Origin: Clostridium fungisolvens
GTDB lineage: Bacteria > Bacillota > Clostridia > Clostridiales > Clostridiaceae
Reading direction: 5' to 3'
NCBI RefSeq assembly: GCF_014193895.1
Contig: NZ_BLZR01000001.1
Coordinates: 806,001 to 870,000, forward strand
Length of the DNA: 64,000 nucleotides
A program made the translations under genes and the position numbers. Below are positions 16,713 to 26,598 of the stretch, one piece after another (position 1 is the stretch's first letter; each line of letters starts with the position of its first letter). The notes beneath the pieces were generated by a model, which ran no database searches, had not been told where the DNA came from, and worked only from the letters and a program-made list of their open reading frames with translations.

Positions 16713-17455
16713 CCCTTTTTTATTATAGTTCTAAGCTGTGATGATAATTTTAGATATTCTTCACTTTCTCTTAAATGTTCAGTATTAAACAAAGGATTAT
16801 CTATTGTTTTAACTATGGTACCAGGACAGTGGGACATAATTACAATCCTCTTTCCCATATAGATAGCCTCTTCTATGCTATGAGTAACAAAAACTGTAGT
16901 TGTTTTATACTTATTCCATATATCAATGAAGAGCTCTTGAGCCTCTTCTCTTGTCAAAGCATCTAAAGCAGAGAAAGGCTCGTCCATTAAAAGTAAATCA
17001 GGGTTCATGATAAAGGCTCTAGCTATAGAAACTCTTTGCTTTTGACCTCCACTAAGCTCATTAGGATATCTGTTTCTTAATGAATAAATATCTAATTTAT
17101 TTTGGATGTAATCAATTCTTTCGTTAATAGAACTATCTAGGGCTTTACCTTTTATCTTAAGAGCCAAGGTGCAGTTTTTCTGAACATTTTTCCAGGGAAG
17201 AAGTCCAAAATTTTGAGGTATAAAGCCAATATTATGTTTTTTAGGAGACAGCTGTTCACCATTTAGTTTTACTTCACCTTGATAATCCTTTATTATGCCA
17301 CTCAGTACATTAAGTAAAGTGGATTTGCCACAGCCTGAGGGACCAATAACCGCATATATGTCTCCAGGGGCGATTTTCATACTGACAGGCCCAAGAGCTG
17401 TTACTAAATTTCCCTGAGATTTATAACTTACTGAAAGATTATTTATATCTAACAT
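16700..17455 (-). CDS. ABC importer ATP-binding protein (SsuB/ThiZ type)
   Basis: 251 residues. Walker A GPSGCGKSTLL, Q-loop 'FIPQNFGLLPWKNVQKN', signature ELSGGQKQRVSIARAF, Walker B PDLLLMDEPFSALD and the switch His in 'VFVTHSIEEA'. The 'LLPWKNV' Q-loop is characteristic of the nitrate/sulfonate/hydroxymethylpyrimidine importer class. It has a 17-base gap from the binding-protein gene and a 13-base overlap with the permease gene. Confidence 0.94.
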   Translation of the reverse strand: MLDINNLSVSYKSQGNLVTALGPVSMKIAPGDIYAVIGPSGCGKSTLLNVLSGIIKDYQGEVKLNGEQLSPKKHNIGFIPQNFGLLPWKNVQKNCTLALKIKGKALDSSINERIDYIQNKLDIYSLRNRYPNELSGGQKQRVSIARAFIMNPDLLLMDEPFSALDALTREEAQELFIDIWNKYKTTTVFVTHSIEEAIYMGKRIVIMSHCPGTIVKTIDNPLFNTEHLRESEEYLKLSSQLRTIIKKGWKI

Positions 17456-17472
17456 AGGAGGCCTCCGTAAAA

Positions 17473-18438
17473 TTATTTAATTCCTATATCATTCATTACA
17501 TCTTTAGGTGTTAAAGTCTTTTTAACAAGTCCATTTTTTACGGTCCAATCAATAACTGCTTGAACATCAGCTTCCTTAGGTAGAGCATTTTTCTTAAACT
17601 TAGGTAAGTTAAGCTTTCCTTTCATATCAGCTGGATAACCAACAGATTTTATAATTGTATCTTCATATTCAGAAACAGGTGTATTATTTAAGTAATCTAC
17701 AGCTTCATTGTAAGCTTTGTAAAATGCTTTAATTTCTGAACTCTTTGAGTCTATTGCTTTCTGAGTAAAAGCTGTTACTGAAGAGTAAACATTAATATCG
17801 CCTGCACTACCAAGACGTATTCCACCATCTTTTAAAGCAAGAGAAGCAAAAGGTTCAGGCAGAAGTGCTGCATCAATATTACCGTTTCTAAGCATTTCAA
17901 GTCTTGTAGGTATAGCTGGAACTATAGATTTTTTTACTTCTTTAGGGTCTATAGAATTTTTTTCTAATATCTTATCTAGAGAGTATTCTATAGAAGTTTT
18001 CTCAGAGATTGCTACACTTTTACCTTTTAAATCACAAACTGATTTTATTCCTGATTTTGAGTTTGCGATAAGCATGAAATCACCATTAGTAACTCCAGTT
18101 ATCTTTACATCAAAGTCGGCATTTTGGTAAAGAGAAATTGCTATCTCATCACAAATAACTCCATCTAAATTTCCAGCTTGAAATGCAGCATCCCTATCTT
18201 TAGAGTTTTTGAAGGTTTGTAGATTAACGTCTACACCTTCCTTTTTGAAATATCCTTTTTCATTACCTATTACAAGTACAGCAGCATCTACAGAAGACAT
18301 TGCTCCAAAGTTTAGTGTCTGCTTAGAAGACGTTTTTGTAGATGTTGAAGCTTCTTCCTTTACAGGTGAGCAAGCAGTTAAGGACAGCACAAGTGCTGAA
18401 GAAGTTAATAAAGCTAATATTTTTTTTAGTTTAGTCAT
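17473..18438 (-). CDS. ABC importer substrate-binding lipoprotein (NMT1/ThiY-like)
   Basis: 321 residues with a lipoprotein signal peptide ending LSLTACS (Cys about 23) and a Ser/Thr/Lys linker. The mature part is a type II periplasmic-binding fold of the SsuA/TauA/ThiY group: 'FGAMSSVDAAVLVIGNEKGYFKKEGVDV', 'GNLDGVICDEI', 'LKGKSVAISEKTSIEYSLDKIL', 'LRNGNIDAALLPEPFASLA'. Its gene overlaps the ubiX stop by 8 bases, so it is translated with the prenyl-transfer genes. The ligand is probably made or used by that pathway, for example an aromatic carboxylate precursor. Thiamine precursor or a sulfonate remains possible, but no thiamine gene is nearby. Confidence 0.88.
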   Translation of the reverse strand: MTKLKKILALLTSSALVLSLTACSPVKEEASTSTKTSSKQTLNFGAMSSVDAAVLVIGNEKGYFKKEGVDVNLQTFKNSKDRDAAFQAGNLDGVICDEIAISLYQNADFDVKITGVTNGDFMLIANSKSGIKSVCDLKGKSVAISEKTSIEYSLDKILEKNSIDPKEVKKSIVPAIPTRLEMLRNGNIDAALLPEPFASLALKDGGIRLGSAGDINVYSSVTAFTQKAIDSKSSEIKAFYKAYNEAVDYLNNTPVSEYEDTIIKSVGYPADMKGKLNLPKFKKNALPKEADVQAVIDWTVKNGLVKKTLTPKDVMNDIGIK

Positions 18439-19018
18439 TTTTGTGGTCCTCCCATTTTGTAAATAATGTATTTTCTATAGAAAGTGAATCTAAAATCTTT
18501 CCAACTACGAAGTTAATTAAATCATCCATACTTTGAGGCTTATGATAAAAACCTGGTACAGCTGGTAGAATAGTAACTCCAAGCCTAGAAAGCTTTAGCA
18601 TATTTTCAAGATGTATTGCATTCAGTGGTGTTTCCCTAGGAACTATAATAAGTCTTCTATTTTCTTTTAAAGAAACGTCTGCAGCTCTGCATAATAAATT
18701 CTTAGCTAGGCCCATGCTGATTTCTGCTAAAGTTCCCATGGAGCAAGGAAGTATAATCATAGCATCAAATTTATAGGAGCCACTAGCAACTCCAGAAAAT
18801 AGGTTATCTATATCTTCAAGCTTCACATGGTCATACTTTTCTTTCAAACCTATGAACCATTCATCAAGATCAATGGAGGTTTCGTATTTCATAACTTTCT
18901 TACCATTGTCAGTACAGATTATATGAACAAAGATTTCTTTTTTTAAAAGCTCTTCAATTAATCTTATTGCATATATACTTCCACTGGCTCCTGTAATTCC
19001 AACAACTATTTTTTTCAT
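18431..19018 (-). CDS. ubiX: UbiX-type flavin prenyltransferase
   Basis: 195 residues. It makes prenylated FMN, the cofactor of UbiD decarboxylases. Landmarks: N-terminal GITGASGSIYAIRL, 'VASGSYKFDAMIILPCSMGTLAEI', 'LLCRAADVSLKENRRLIIVPRETPLNAIHLENMLKL'. The last two are highly characteristic. It lies 12 bases after ubiA and 2 genes from ubiD, exactly the set needed to decarboxylate a prenylated aromatic acid. Confidence 0.95.
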   Translation of the reverse strand: MKKIVVGITGASGSIYAIRLIEELLKKEIFVHIICTDNGKKVMKYETSIDLDEWFIGLKEKYDHVKLEDIDNLFSGVASGSYKFDAMIILPCSMGTLAEISMGLAKNLLCRAADVSLKENRRLIIVPRETPLNAIHLENMLKLSRLGVTILPAVPGFYHKPQSMDDLINFVVGKILDSLSIENTLFTKWEDHKND

Positions 19019-19030
19019 ATGTAATCTCCT

Positions 19031-19900
19031 TTATATAAGTGCATCGATAACTCCACATATTAAAAATGTAATACTGATTATCTGATTTATGCCGTATGAA
19101 GCTATTTTTACATTGGTTAAATTATTTGGTGAAACCATCTTATGTTCAGCAATGAACAAGACGGAAATGATTGTAAGTCCAATGTAATAGATAACTCCTA
19201 AATGACTGCTTAAAATTCCGACGATAACCAATAAGCATAAAGTTATACCGTGAAAAAGAGTAGAGATATGAAGAGCATTTCTTACTCCAAATCTTGCAGG
19301 TATTGAATGTATTCCATTAGCTGTATCAAAATCATAATCCTGTGCTCCGTATATTATATCGAAGCCTGCAACCCATAGAGTGTTAGCTGCTCCCATAAAA
19401 AGAGGAAGCCAAGAGATTTTTCCTGTTATCGCAAGCCAAGCTCCTACAGGTGCCGCTGCTGAGGTGATTCCTAAAACCAAATGGCAGGCCCAAGTAAAAC
19501 GCTTTGTATAGGAATAAATAACCATAAGGAATAATGCTATAGGTGATAAAATTAAGCATAATGGATTTAGCATTGCTGCAGAAATAACCATTAATAAAAA
19601 GCATCCTATAACAAATAATATTACTTCCTTCTTTTTCATTAAGCCCTGAGGTAACTGTCTTGTAGCTGTTCTTGGGTTTTTAGCGTCTATTTCAGCATCG
19701 ATGACTCTGTTGATAGCATTTGCTCCAGTTCTAGCTCCCATAAAGGCAAGTAGTATCCAAAATATCTTGTAAGGAGAAGGAAGTCCATTACTAGCCAGTA
19801 GCATAGAAATAAGTGCAAAAGATAAAGAAAAAATTGTGTGTGAAAACATAACTAGTACTCCATAGTCATGAATTTTTTCAATAGCTTTATTCAATATCAT
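19031..19900 (-). CDS. ubiA: UbiA-family aromatic polyprenyltransferase
   Basis: 289 residues starting at the ATG of MILNKAIEKIHD, which lies within the 3' end of ubiD (14-base overlap). An in-frame upstream ATG would overlap ubiD by 160 bases and is not believed. It is a membrane protein with two Asp-rich prenyl-diphosphate sites: NRVIDAEIDAKNPRT (N-x3-D-x3-D) and YGAQDYDFDTANGIHSIP. It attaches a polyprenyl chain to an aromatic acid, as in ubiquinone biosynthesis (UbiA) and in the futalosine menaquinone route (MqnP). Substrate cannot be decided from sequence. Confidence 0.92.
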   Translation of the reverse strand: MILNKAIEKIHDYGVLVMFSHTIFSLSFALISMLLASNGLPSPYKIFWILLAFMGARTGANAINRVIDAEIDAKNPRTATRQLPQGLMKKKEVILFVIGCFLLMVISAAMLNPLCLILSPIALFLMVIYSYTKRFTWACHLVLGITSAAAPVGAWLAITGKISWLPLFMGAANTLWVAGFDIIYGAQDYDFDTANGIHSIPARFGVRNALHISTLFHGITLCLLVIVGILSSHLGVIYYIGLTIISVLFIAEHKMVSPNNLTNVKIASYGINQIISITFLICGVIDALI

Positions 19901-21335
19901 ATTCAGCCCATCTCCTTGAAACAAGATCTTTAATGTCTTCTGACATTTCAATGTCGTCAGGCCATTCTCTGCTATGACCTTCACTTGGCCATTTTTTAGT
20001 AGCATCAATACCCATTCTGTGTCCGTAATGAGGCAGATCAGATGCATGATCTAGAGCATCTAGAGGTCCTTCTGATATTACAACATCTCTTTTTGCATCA
20101 ATATTATTAAATACCTTCCAGGCTACAGTAGATATATCCTGTGGACTTACATTTTCATCAACAACAATTATCATTTTTGTATACATCATTTGACCTATAC
20201 CCCAAAGTGAGTTCATTATCTTTTTAGCATGTCCAGGGTAACGCTTCTTGATAGAAACAATGACACAGTTATGGAAAACTCCTTCAAGTGGAAAATTAAA
20301 ATCAATTATTTCAGGATATTGCATTTTAAGTAGTGGTAAGAAAATTCTTTCCGTAGCTTTACCCATATAGCAGTCTTCCATAGGTGGCTTACCTACTACA
20401 GTAGCAGGATATACAGCATTCTTTTTGTGTGTTATACAAGTTACATGGAATACAGGGTAGTAATCGGCAAGAGAATAATATCCTGTATGGTCTCCAAAAG
20501 GTCCTTCAAGTTTCAACTCTTCGTTAACATCAACATAGCCTTCTATAACAAACTCTGCATCAGCAGGTACATAAATATCATTAGTTATAGATTTAACAAG
20601 TTTAACTGGAGATTTTCTTAAAAATCCTGCAAACATCATCTCATCAATGCTTTTTGGAAGTGGAGCAGTGGCAGAATAAGTGATTGCTGGATCACATCCA
20701 AGAGCTACTGATACAGGCATTTTTCCACCAAGTGCTTTATATTTTTCATATATTTCACGGCCATCTTTATGTAAATGCCAGTGCATACCTGTGGAGTTTT
20801 TATCATAAACCTGAAGTCTGTACATTCCTGTGTTTTGAATTCCTGTTTCAGGGTCTTTTGTCATAACAAGTGGAAGAGTTATAAATCTTCCTCCATCTCC
20901 TGGCCAGCACTTTAATATTGGAAGTGTTGATAGATCAGGGTCATGTTCTATAACTTCTTGGCAAGCACCTTTAGTAGGCAATTTTATAGGGAATACAGTT
21001 GCCATTCTAGTAAGCCTTGGAAGAGATTTAATTTTTTTCATGAGGCCAAGATAATTAGACATATCTATAAATTCTTCTATATCATTTCCTATATCATCTA
21101 GTTTTTCAACGCCTAGAGACATACTCATTCTTTCATAAGTTCCCATGGCATTGATAAGAACCGGATATTTTGAACCTTTAACATTTTCAAATAAAAGAGC
21201 AGGACCATATTTTTTTGATACTCTATCAGTTATTTCAGTGATCTCAAGATCTGAATCAACTTCAGTTTTTACTCTTTTTAGCATGCCTTTTTCATCCAAA
21301 TGTTTAATGAAATCTTGCAAATCTTTGTAAGCCAT
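19887..21335 (-). CDS. ubiD: UbiD-family prFMN-dependent decarboxylase
   Basis: 482 residues, the usual length. Residues bearing the Glu-Arg-Glu catalytic set are in 'GMYRLQVYDKNSTGMHWHLHKDG' and 'EGPFGDHTGYYSLADYYPVFHV'. 'TATVVGKPPMEDCYMGKATERIFLPLLK' is another strong family block. It decarboxylates aromatic or alpha,beta-unsaturated acids using the cofactor from UbiX. First gene of a tight operon (ubiD-ubiA overlap, ubiA-ubiX 12 bases). The set would convert an imported or synthesised aromatic acid to a prenylated product. No other menaquinone gene (mqn or men) is in the window. Confidence 0.95.
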   Translation of the reverse strand: MAYKDLQDFIKHLDEKGMLKRVKTEVDSDLEITEITDRVSKKYGPALLFENVKGSKYPVLINAMGTYERMSMSLGVEKLDDIGNDIEEFIDMSNYLGLMKKIKSLPRLTRMATVFPIKLPTKGACQEVIEHDPDLSTLPILKCWPGDGGRFITLPLVMTKDPETGIQNTGMYRLQVYDKNSTGMHWHLHKDGREIYEKYKALGGKMPVSVALGCDPAITYSATAPLPKSIDEMMFAGFLRKSPVKLVKSITNDIYVPADAEFVIEGYVDVNEELKLEGPFGDHTGYYSLADYYPVFHVTCITHKKNAVYPATVVGKPPMEDCYMGKATERIFLPLLKMQYPEIIDFNFPLEGVFHNCVIVSIKKRYPGHAKKIMNSLWGIGQMMYTKMIIVVDENVSPQDISTVAWKVFNNIDAKRDVVISEGPLDALDHASDLPHYGHRMGIDATKKWPSEGHSREWPDDIEMSEDIKDLVSRRWAEYDIE

Positions 21336-21429
21336 AAGTTTTCTCCTTTTGTAAAAAGTTTTAAGATTTAAATTATATATACTTATAAATTAATAGTTCT
21401 AAAAGTTTTAGATTTTCAGGTATTCATAC

Positions 21430-22713
21430 TTAAACTTGTTGTAGGTGAACTTTCTCTAAAACCTCAGCTAAGCTTTCAACCATTGAAGCTATATCCTCTT
21501 TTGTAATAACTAAAGGAGGTTGGAAAGCTAAGACATCTCTATTTATGCCGTTTTTACCGATTAGGAAACCAAGATCCTTCATTTCCTCTAATATAAAATC
21601 TGTAATTTCAGCAGAGTTTACTTTATTATTTGGTGCCTTGATTTGTATACCAAGCATTAGACCAGCTCCTCTAACTTCAGCTATAAATGGTGAGGAAAGC
21701 TTTTCTAATTCTTGCTTTAAGTAAGCACCTAATTCCTTTGACTTTTGAACTAAGTTGTTTTTCTCAATATAAGCTAATACGCTTAATGCAGTTTGAGCAG
21801 CTACAGGATTTCCTCCGAAAGTTGATGCTGAAGGTCTATTAAAGGATTTTGCTATCTCATCTGTTGTTGAAAAAGTAGATATAGGAATTCCATTGCCTAG
21901 TGCCTTAGCAGTTACAATAATGTCAGGTGTAACCCCATAGTGTTCTATGCAAAACATCTTACCAGTTCTTCCGTAACCAGTTTGAACTTCATCGCAAATC
22001 AGCAATACATTATGTGAATGAAGCAGTTGTTGTACTTTCTTCAAATAATCTATTGGATATAGTATGATTCCTCCATTACCTTGAAGAGGCTCTAATATCA
22101 TTGCACAGATTTCAGCACCATGCTCTTTTAAGACTGCTTCAAGTTGGAGCAAAGATTTTTCCATTGCTTCTTTGTAAGTACTGTCTGGAGAGTAAGGTCT
22201 TTCAATGAAAAAAACATTATCATTTACTAAATTATCATCTAATCTCCACATAGGTATTCCAGTAACGCTTAGGGTTAAGTGAGTTCTACCATGAAGGCCC
22301 CCGTTTAAAGCGATATATTTAGTCTTTTTAGTATGTAGTCTTGCAAGGGCCATGGCACCTTCATTTGCTTCAGAGCCAGTAACACAAAAGAAAGTTCTTT
22401 TGATATCCCCAGGAAGTATCTTTGCTAGTTTTTCAGCAAGATCAACCATTGGCTGAGTTAAATAAAGTGTTGTTGTATGTTGAACTTTATTAAGCTGATC
22501 AATAGTATCCCTAAGAATTTCTGGATTTGAATGACCACAGTTCATAACTGATACTCCAGCAAAGAAATCAACATATTTCTTATTTTCATGATCAAAAAGA
22601 TATTGCATTGAACCTGAAACTATTTGAGGTGGTCTTTGATAAAAGTGAGCAGTTGCTGGGTAAAAATAATCTTTTCTCTTCGATAATATATTATCAGGAC
22701 CTATATAATTCAT
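21430..22713 (-). CDS. Class III (omega-type) PLP aminotransferase
   Basis: 427 residues, fold type I class III. 'FCVTGSEANEGAMALARLHT', 'ALNGGLHGRTHLTLSVTG', 'ILEPLQGNGGIILYP', the DEVQTGYGRTG motif, the PLP lysine in 'VTAKALGNGIPIS' and 'STFGGNPVAAQTAL' are all intact. It resembles AGXT2-like alanine-glyoxylate or beta-aminoisobutyrate transaminases more than ornithine or GABA enzymes. It lies 94 bases upstream of ubiD on the same strand with no clear terminator between, so it may be co-transcribed with the ubi operon, though a biochemical link is not obvious. Confidence 0.88.
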   Translation of the reverse strand: MNYIGPDNILSKRKDYFYPATAHFYQRPPQIVSGSMQYLFDHENKKYVDFFAGVSVMNCGHSNPEILRDTIDQLNKVQHTTTLYLTQPMVDLAEKLAKILPGDIKRTFFCVTGSEANEGAMALARLHTKKTKYIALNGGLHGRTHLTLSVTGIPMWRLDDNLVNDNVFFIERPYSPDSTYKEAMEKSLLQLEAVLKEHGAEICAMILEPLQGNGGIILYPIDYLKKVQQLLHSHNVLLICDEVQTGYGRTGKMFCIEHYGVTPDIIVTAKALGNGIPISTFSTTDEIAKSFNRPSASTFGGNPVAAQTALSVLAYIEKNNLVQKSKELGAYLKQELEKLSSPFIAEVRGAGLMLGIQIKAPNNKVNSAEITDFILEEMKDLGFLIGKNGINRDVLAFQPPLVITKEDIASMVESLAEVLEKVHLQQV

Positions 22714-22940
22714 AATCTAAATCACTCCTTTTTTGGGGATATGAAAAATTAAAATATTTTTTCACACCCTTTTATGAAAACTTAATTTATGCTTGTTCCA
22801 AAATTACAGTTTCTAGCAATTTTAGTGCAAGTATAAATTAGTAATTAAAACTGTTTAGAGATATAAAGCCCAATATAAAATTTATACTGATACAAAGCTA
22901 TCATTAAAATTAGAAAATTGTTATCCATCAAGGTTTAAAA

Positions 22941-24872
22941 CTATATAGATTTGAAGGATAATGCACCAAGTGTAAAGCCTGCTCTTTTTGGCTGTAATTG
23001 TGAATATAACTCTTTACATTTAGATTTATCTGATATAGCAGTTTGATAAACCTCAATAATGGTTTTCAACTCATCAAGAGTATAAGTTTGTCCCTCAATA
23101 CGTAGATTTATTGGCTTTTCGAAACTTAAGCTTTCAAGTATTGGAAGTAAACAAAACTCCTTAGAGGTAAATAAATGATTCTTTCCATTTTGATCTATAT
23201 AAACTGGGTTTTCACCTTTATCAGTCATTAAAACTAGCACATCATTTTCTACATATTTATTATCACATTTTTCTATAGGTTTTAAGACGTCAATATTTTC
23301 ATAAAGGTTATGATCTAAATACATAACTCTTAATGGTCCATGAGCTATTAATTCAAGTGGTGACTCTGACAAACTTATAAACTTTGCAAGTTCATTATTT
23401 TTTATCTCTAAAGAAATAGTAGTTTCATTAACACCAAGATTTCTATAGAATTTTGAGGCTTTTTCATTATAAATATTTAAGTTATAGTTGGTGATTAAAG
23501 GATACTTATGTCCATATTTATTGATAGCTCCTAAATTTGATACAAGTAACCCATCGAATAAATGTCCATGTTTTTCTAAATAATGATCGAGCATATCAAA
23601 TTGAAGTTCATTCATCATTTGTGGCAAATCTAGATAAATTTCAGTTTTATTTTTTGTATTAACTAAGTCCTGTAGCTGATCTAAGCTTACAAATTGATCT
23701 GGTAGTAAAACCTCGCAAGGTAAGTAGATTCTATCTACTCCGAGCTCTATAGAAAGCTTTGCTTGAGCATAATTATTTACCTTAACAGATAACTTGTTTT
23801 TAGAAGCTACTTTGCCATTGAAATTATTTAAATCTGACTGAAGTTCATTTATAGCTTTATCAGTAATTTCTGGTTCTTCAGTAGGCACAGAAAAAACTTT
23901 ACCTGTAGAGTAGAATTTACCTGTTCCTTCATAACGAGTGTTTATAAAGTCTAAACCTGGTCTACCAAAAGCATAAGCAGTAGTGAAATCACGTTTTCTG
24001 CCATCGAACAATTCAGCAGCGTGCTCTTTACGATTAAAGCTTAAAGGATTTTCTATGTATCTATCAATTGCATCTCCATAGGCATTTACTAAATCAACTA
24101 TAAAATCAGTATCTCTCATACGTCCTTCGATTTTAAAGGATGTGATTGAGGCTTCAATAAGCTCAGGAATATGTTCATACATATACATGTCCTTTACCGC
24201 AAGAGGGAATTCAGTGTTAAACAAAGAACCATCTTTTTTTATAACATATGGCCATCTGCAAGGTTTAAAGCATCTGCCACGGTTAGAACTATTGCCAAAA
24301 ACTATAGAACTGTAGTAGCAGTTCCCTCCGTTTGCAACACACATATCTCCATGGACAAAGTATTCAGTTTCGATATTAGTTTGATTCTGCAAATGCTTAG
24401 CGGTTTTCAAATCCATTTCTCTTGATAATACAACTCTAGTTACTCCAAATTCTTGCAATGCTTTTACAAACTCAATATTGTGCACATTCATCATTACAGA
24501 AGAGTGAATCTCGAAGTTATTAAAGTTATGTTCTTTACAAATTTGCAGAATTCCAAGATCTTGAACTATGATTCCATCAACAGGAACCTCGTTTAAGAAA
24601 CGTAGATACTCAATTGCTTCATCAATTTCACTATCATTAATCATATTGTTTACTGTAATATAAACTTTCTTATTAACAGCATGTGCCATCTTTAAGGCTT
24701 CTTTTATCTCTTCATCAGAAAAGTTAAACCCTTTTCTCATCATTCTCATATTTAAAGATTTTCCCCCAAGATAAATTGCGTCGCAATTTGCTTGTACCAT
24801 CTTTTTGAAGGTTTCCATGGTTCCTGAAGGGGCTAGTAGTTCTATTTTTTTATTATTAAAATATCTTGCCAT
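22941..24872 (-). CDS. U32 family peptidase-like protein (RlhA/YdcP-like RNA modification candidate)
   Basis: 643 residues, the long form of the U32 family. The N-terminal TIM-barrel-like region starts 'IELLAPSGTMETFKKMVQANCDAIYLGGK'. The family motif and cysteine cluster follow: 'EYFVHGDMCVANGGNCYYSS' then 'NRGRCFKPCRWPY', with 'SFKIEGRMRDTDFI' after. Long U32 proteins such as E. coli RlhA are now linked to 23S rRNA cytidine hydroxylation, and TrhP-type relatives to tRNA hydroxylation, with the cysteines binding iron-sulfur. The older collagenase name is probably wrong. Monocistronic, ATG preceded by AGGAGG. Confidence 0.88.
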   Translation of the reverse strand: MARYFNNKKIELLAPSGTMETFKKMVQANCDAIYLGGKSLNMRMMRKGFNFSDEEIKEALKMAHAVNKKVYITVNNMINDSEIDEAIEYLRFLNEVPVDGIIVQDLGILQICKEHNFNNFEIHSSVMMNVHNIEFVKALQEFGVTRVVLSREMDLKTAKHLQNQTNIETEYFVHGDMCVANGGNCYYSSIVFGNSSNRGRCFKPCRWPYVIKKDGSLFNTEFPLAVKDMYMYEHIPELIEASITSFKIEGRMRDTDFIVDLVNAYGDAIDRYIENPLSFNRKEHAAELFDGRKRDFTTAYAFGRPGLDFINTRYEGTGKFYSTGKVFSVPTEEPEITDKAINELQSDLNNFNGKVASKNKLSVKVNNYAQAKLSIELGVDRIYLPCEVLLPDQFVSLDQLQDLVNTKNKTEIYLDLPQMMNELQFDMLDHYLEKHGHLFDGLLVSNLGAINKYGHKYPLITNYNLNIYNEKASKFYRNLGVNETTISLEIKNNELAKFISLSESPLELIAHGPLRVMYLDHNLYENIDVLKPIEKCDNKYVENDVLVLMTDKGENPVYIDQNGKNHLFTSKEFCLLPILESLSFEKPINLRIEGQTYTLDELKTIIEVYQTAISDKSKCKELYSQLQPKRAGFTLGALSFKSI

Positions 24873-25184
24873 ATTTCCTCCTGAAATGCATTACATGTAG
24901 ATTTGGATTTTGGTAATACGTTTTATGCATAAATATTAACCCATATATTATAGTACATTAAAATTGTAGGAAACTACAAGTATAGTTGGAAGGTTTTATA
25001 AAAAAGAACCTTAGGTTTCATGAATTGGGTAATTATATAAAAGGTTTATTAGAAGGGGCAGAGATAAAAATATATATAAAGAATTATGTAAAACTTATGT
25101 TTATAAAGGGCATAACTACTGAGGGACAAACATATTATAAATTGTTAATGTTTAAAATGTATTTTATGAAGGGTATAAAAAGGT
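24873..25184. other. Divergent intergenic region, U32 gene / L,D-transpeptidase
   Basis: 312 bases. A 68-codon TTG-started frame runs across most of it (24986-25192) and overlaps the transpeptidase start, but it has no ribosome site and a composition like non-coding DNA. Nothing else was seen. Confidence 0.4.
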
Positions 25185-26594
25185 ATGAATAAATTTGATT
25201 TTAAAAATCTTAATATAAAAAAGCTGTTTGAAAGTAAGCTTACTGGAAATCTTATTATTGTAGTATCAGCATTTGTATTAGTATATTTAGTGGGTGCAAT
25301 ATATTTTTCTAGTCATTTCTTCTTTAACACTGAGATTAATGGAATTGATGTATCATTAAAGTCTCATAAGGAAGTAGAAGAGATAATAAAGAATGGTGTT
25401 AAGGGGTATAACCTAACATTAATTGAGAGAGATGGAGTAAAGGAAGAAATTGTTGGACAGGCTATAGAACTTAAGTATAACGATAAAAATAGTTATTTTG
25501 ATGTATGTAGAGATATAAATATATTTAAGTGGGGGATTTCATTATTTAAAAAGCAAAGGTGTTATGTGGAGGATCTATTTGCATACAACAAGGTTAATTT
25601 AGAGAATAGAATAAATCAATTAGGATGTTTAAATAAAGAAATAATTGAACCTAAAAATGTAAGCTTTATATATAAAGATGGTTCCTATGAAGTTGTGAAA
25701 GAAGTATATGGAAATAAGATTAATAAAGCTAATTTAGAAAAGGCCATAGAGAAAAGTATACTAAGAGGAGAAACAACATTGGACTTGAACGAAGGTCTTT
25801 GCTACGATAACCCAAAATATACTTTAAACTCTGATATAACTGCTAAAACTAAAAAGCTGTTAAATGAATATATATCTTCAAGAATCATTTATTTATTTGG
25901 AGATAAAAGCGAAGTATTAGATAGTGATACAATTAATAAATGGCTTAGTGTTGATGATAAGCTTGAGGTAGTAGTTGACGAAAAAGCACTTAAAGAATAT
26001 GTAAATGCATTAAGCAAAAAATACGATACTATAGGCATAGCAAGAAAATTTAAAACTTCTGTTGGAAAGACCTTAGAGGTTAGTGGAGGCTTTTATGGTT
26101 GGAAGATTAATAGAGATGATGAAGCTAAAAAATTATTAGAGATTATAAAGATCGGCAGAACACTTGAAAGAGAACCTATATATGCTCAGAAGGGTGTAAC
26201 TAGAGGAGAAAACGATATAGGTAATACTTATGTAGAGATTAATATAACACAGCAGCATCTCTGGTTTTATAAAAATGGAAAGCTTGTAACTCAAGGAGAT
26301 GTAGTAACAGGTAATCCTAATGTGGGGAATTCTACTAAGCTAGGAATATACATGCTTAATTATAAACAAAAAGGTTCAACTTTAAGAGGAGAAAATTACG
26401 AATCAGATGTAACTTATTGGATGCCTTTTAACGGAAATATAGGCATACATGATGCTAGCTGGAGATATTCATTTGGTGGTGATATATATAAGAGCAACGG
26501 AACTCACGGTTGTGTTAATTGTCCATTGTATTTAGCTAAAACAATCTTTGAAAATATAGAACCGGGAACTCCTATAATTTGTTATGAGGAATAG
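25185..26594 (+). CDS. Membrane-anchored L,D-transpeptidase (YkuD domain)
   Basis: 469 residues. One N-terminal membrane anchor (about 20-45), then a long extracytoplasmic region with putative peptidoglycan-binding repeats ('INGIDVSLKSHKEVEEII', residues ~65-330). The C-terminal YkuD domain (about 345-469) begins 'YVEINITQQHLWFYKNGKLV' and ends with the catalytic SNGTHGCVNCP (Cys about 444; the usual HG-C-x-N pattern). It would form 3-3 cross-links or attach proteins in the cell wall, a beta-lactam-insensitive reaction. It is followed by a strong terminator. Confidence 0.92.
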   Translation: MNKFDFKNLNIKKLFESKLTGNLIIVVSAFVLVYLVGAIYFSSHFFFNTEINGIDVSLKSHKEVEEIIKNGVKGYNLTLIERDGVKEEIVGQAIELKYNDKNSYFDVCRDINIFKWGISLFKKQRCYVEDLFAYNKVNLENRINQLGCLNKEIIEPKNVSFIYKDGSYEVVKEVYGNKINKANLEKAIEKSILRGETTLDLNEGLCYDNPKYTLNSDITAKTKKLLNEYISSRIIYLFGDKSEVLDSDTINKWLSVDDKLEVVVDEKALKEYVNALSKKYDTIGIARKFKTSVGKTLEVSGGFYGWKINRDDEAKKLLEIIKIGRTLEREPIYAQKGVTRGENDIGNTYVEINITQQHLWFYKNGKLVTQGDVVTGNPNVGNSTKLGIYMLNYKQKGSTLRGENYESDVTYWMPFNGNIGIHDASWRYSFGGDIYKSNGTHGCVNCPLYLAKTIFENIEPGTPIICYEE

Positions 26595-26598
26595 TAAA

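Noticed and set aside
24986..25192. 68-codon TTG-started frame before the L,D-transpeptidase gene
   Set aside because: No ribosome site, overlaps the start of the transpeptidase, low-complexity residues (I, K, Y) typical of AT-rich non-coding DNA.
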